From DASUWK01 sp036378435 (lineage in GTDB: Bacteria > Chloroflexota > Dormibacteria > Dormibacterales > Dormibacteraceae): a stretch of 33,231 nucleotides of DNA. The stretch covers positions 1 to 33,231 of the forward strand of contig DASUWK010000055.1 of NCBI GenBank assembly GCA_036378435.1. The letters run 5' to 3'. Below, in pieces: positions 32,069 to 33,231 of this stretch (the first letter of the stretch is position 1; the number at the start of each line of letters is the position of its first letter). The notes beneath the pieces were generated by a model. It worked only from the letters and a program-made list of their open reading frames with translations. It was not told the DNA's origin and searched no databases. Both the position numbers and the translations under genes were made by a program.

Positions 32069-32974
32069 GTGATCAGGACTGGGATCGCCGGCTGGATCGA
32101 CAAATCCCTCATCGAGAGCGGCAAGTTCTATCCCGCCGGCTGCACCTCGGCCGAGGAGCGCCTGCACTTCTACAGCAGTCAGTTCCCGCTGGTCGAGGTC
32201 GACTCGACCTACTACGGGATGCCGAACAAGCGGAATGCGGAGCTGTGGGTCGAGCGGACGCCGGCTGACTTCAAGTTCGACGTCAAGTCGTTCTCGCTCT
32301 TCACTCAGCACCCGACCAAGCCCAAGGCGCTGCCCAAGGAGATTCGCGAAGGCCTGCCCCAGGCGCTGGTCGAAGCCGACAAGAACTTCTATATCGACAA
32401 GGCGCCGCCGGAGGTCGTCGACGAGGCGTGGGACTGGTTCCGCGACGCCCTTGACCCGTTGCGCGAAGCGGGCAAGCTGGGCGCCGTTTTCTTTCAGTTC
32501 CCGCCCTGGTTCTTTCCCTCCACGCGGGCGCTGACCTACCTCGAGCAGGTCCAGGAGAGGATGTTCGGGTTCCCGATCGCGGTCGAGTTCCGCAAGCGGG
32601 AGTGGCTGGACGAGTCGCACGGAGCGGGCATCCTCGACTTCCTACGCCACCGCGGCATCCCCTACGTGGCGGTGGACACGCCGCAGGGCTTCGACACCGC
32701 CCTGCCGCCCGTGGCCGAGGTGACATCGCCGGAGCTGGCCGTCATCCGCTTTCACGGGCGGAACCAGGAGACCTGGGCGCAGAAAGGGGCGCCGCCCAGC
32801 GTCCGCTTTCGCTACCTGTACTCGGACGAGGAGCTGGCGGAATGGGTGCCGAAGGTGCGTGAACTTGCGGGCGAGGCCAAGGAGATCCACGCCGTCATGA
32901 ACAACAACTACTCCGACTACAGCGTGCGCAACGCGCACCGGCTGGCGGAGCTGCTGGAGGCAGAGGCGGGCTGA
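32069..32974 (+). CDS. DUF72 family protein
   Basis: A 301-residue TIM-barrel-like protein. The opening RTGIAGWIDKSL, FYPAG and LVEVDSTYYGMP are the DUF72 signature; further blocks are FKFDVKSFSLFTQHP, FFQFPPWF, VEFRKREWL, VRFHGRN-like VIRFHGRNQETW and the C-terminal MNNNYSDYSVRNA. The family is widespread and uncharacterised, with a barrel that resembles metal-dependent sugar enzymes; it has sometimes been linked to DNA metabolism by neighbourhood. GTG 32069. Stop overlaps the next frame as CTGA. Confidence 0.9.
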   Translation: MIRTGIAGWIDKSLIESGKFYPAGCTSAEERLHFYSSQFPLVEVDSTYYGMPNKRNAELWVERTPADFKFDVKSFSLFTQHPTKPKALPKEIREGLPQALVEADKNFYIDKAPPEVVDEAWDWFRDALDPLREAGKLGAVFFQFPPWFFPSTRALTYLEQVQERMFGFPIAVEFRKREWLDESHGAGILDFLRHRGIPYVAVDTPQGFDTALPPVAEVTSPELAVIRFHGRNQETWAQKGAPPSVRFRYLYSDEELAEWVPKVRELAGEAKEIHAVMNNNYSDYSVRNAHRLAELLEAEAG

Positions 32975-33231
32975 ACAAGTTCTTAGCGCGTCGCGGCGAC
33001 AGCGGCTCGAAGTGCCGGATCTGCGGTGGCGAGATGGACCTTGCCTGGCGGCTCCCGGTCCTGATGGGGCGCCACGAAGCCGAGTACTATCGCTGTCGCC
33101 GCTGTTCCTCGTTGCAGGTGCCGAATCCAACCTGGCTCGACGAGGCCTATTCGCGTGAAGCGGAGCCTCCTGGAGCCAACGACCGCGACACCGGCCGCTT
33201 CCGTCGCAACTACTCGGCGTTCCTCTACCTG
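32971..33231 (+). CDS. Zinc-ribbon SAM methyltransferase-like protein, CTG start, cut by window edge
   Basis: The first 87 residues are visible. A zinc ribbon C15-xx-C18 and C42-xx-C45 (KCRICGG, YYRCRRCSSLQVP), with LPVLMGRHEAEY between, is followed by LDEAYSREA and FRRNYSAF. This N-terminus is common on class I methyltransferases that modify sugars or lipids, but the SAM domain lies outside the window, so the call is provisional. The frame opens with CTG 32971 in a CTGA overlap; the next in-frame start, ATG 33034, would remove the first Cys pair. Confidence 0.6.
   Translation, partial: MNKFLARRGDSGSKCRICGGEMDLAWRLPVLMGRHEAEYYRCRRCSSLQVPNPTWLDEAYSREAEPPGANDRDTGRFRRNYSAFLYL

Overview
The window is dense, GC-rich bacterial chromosome: about forty genes, no RNA gene, insertion sequence, phage or CRISPR array that I can recognise. 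The gene content points to Actinobacteriota or a close Terrabacteria relative such as Dormibacterota or Chloroflexota. The evidence is a PimA/CDP-alcohol phosphotransferase lipid pair, a fused FbiC, an Fgd-type F420 enzyme, a DUF3618/holin-X pair and an Rv2578c-like radical SAM protein. I cannot place it more precisely from sequence alone.

Layout. 1-1577: end of a glycosyltransferase and an SDR. 1651-2432 (-): two small envelope proteins. 2486-6923: three tandem lysophospholipid-type acyltransferases, a PimA-like mannosyltransferase and a CDP-alcohol phosphatidyltransferase, a phosphoglycolipid unit. 6997-9457 (-): a secreted beta-propeller protein and a cysteine-rich exported protein of unknown family. 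9573-13834: a chain of five genes (holB, hisC, HD protein, 2-hydroxyacid dehydrogenase, HAD phosphatase) all joined by 4-bp stop/start overlaps. 13866-18505: CBS protein, PIG-L deacetylase, ispH, MaoC-like dehydratase with an Arg-rich tail, Nudix hydrolase, MFS transporter. 18528-19877: sirtuin and birA. 19901-27933: an eight-gene operon holding fgd, fbiD, a prolyl oligopeptidase, cofE, cofD and fbiC, so the F420 biosynthesis set sits beside a G6P-type F420 reducer. 27934-28153: a hairpin-rich, gene-free stretch. 28154-32974: a bitopic membrane protein, YqeY, nth, radical SAM protein, two unknown small genes, a DUF4870-like membrane protein and a DUF72 protein. From 32971: the start of a zinc-ribbon methyltransferase-like gene, cut by the window edge.

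Two genome-wide habits stand out. First, coupled genes overlap as NTGA with any first base: I count 4 GTGA, 4 ATGA, 4 CTGA and 1 TTGA. Four genes therefore appear to start with CTG, and a fifth CTG start has its own Shine-Dalgarno. One of these genes, an 82-residue coiled-coil protein, has no ATG, GTG or TTG near its 5' end and is easily missed. Second, divergent gene pairs repeatedly share one short AT-rich, partly palindromic patch that can serve as a -10 box on both strands. Start codons often lie only 6-11 nt from such a box, which suggests frequent leaderless mRNAs.
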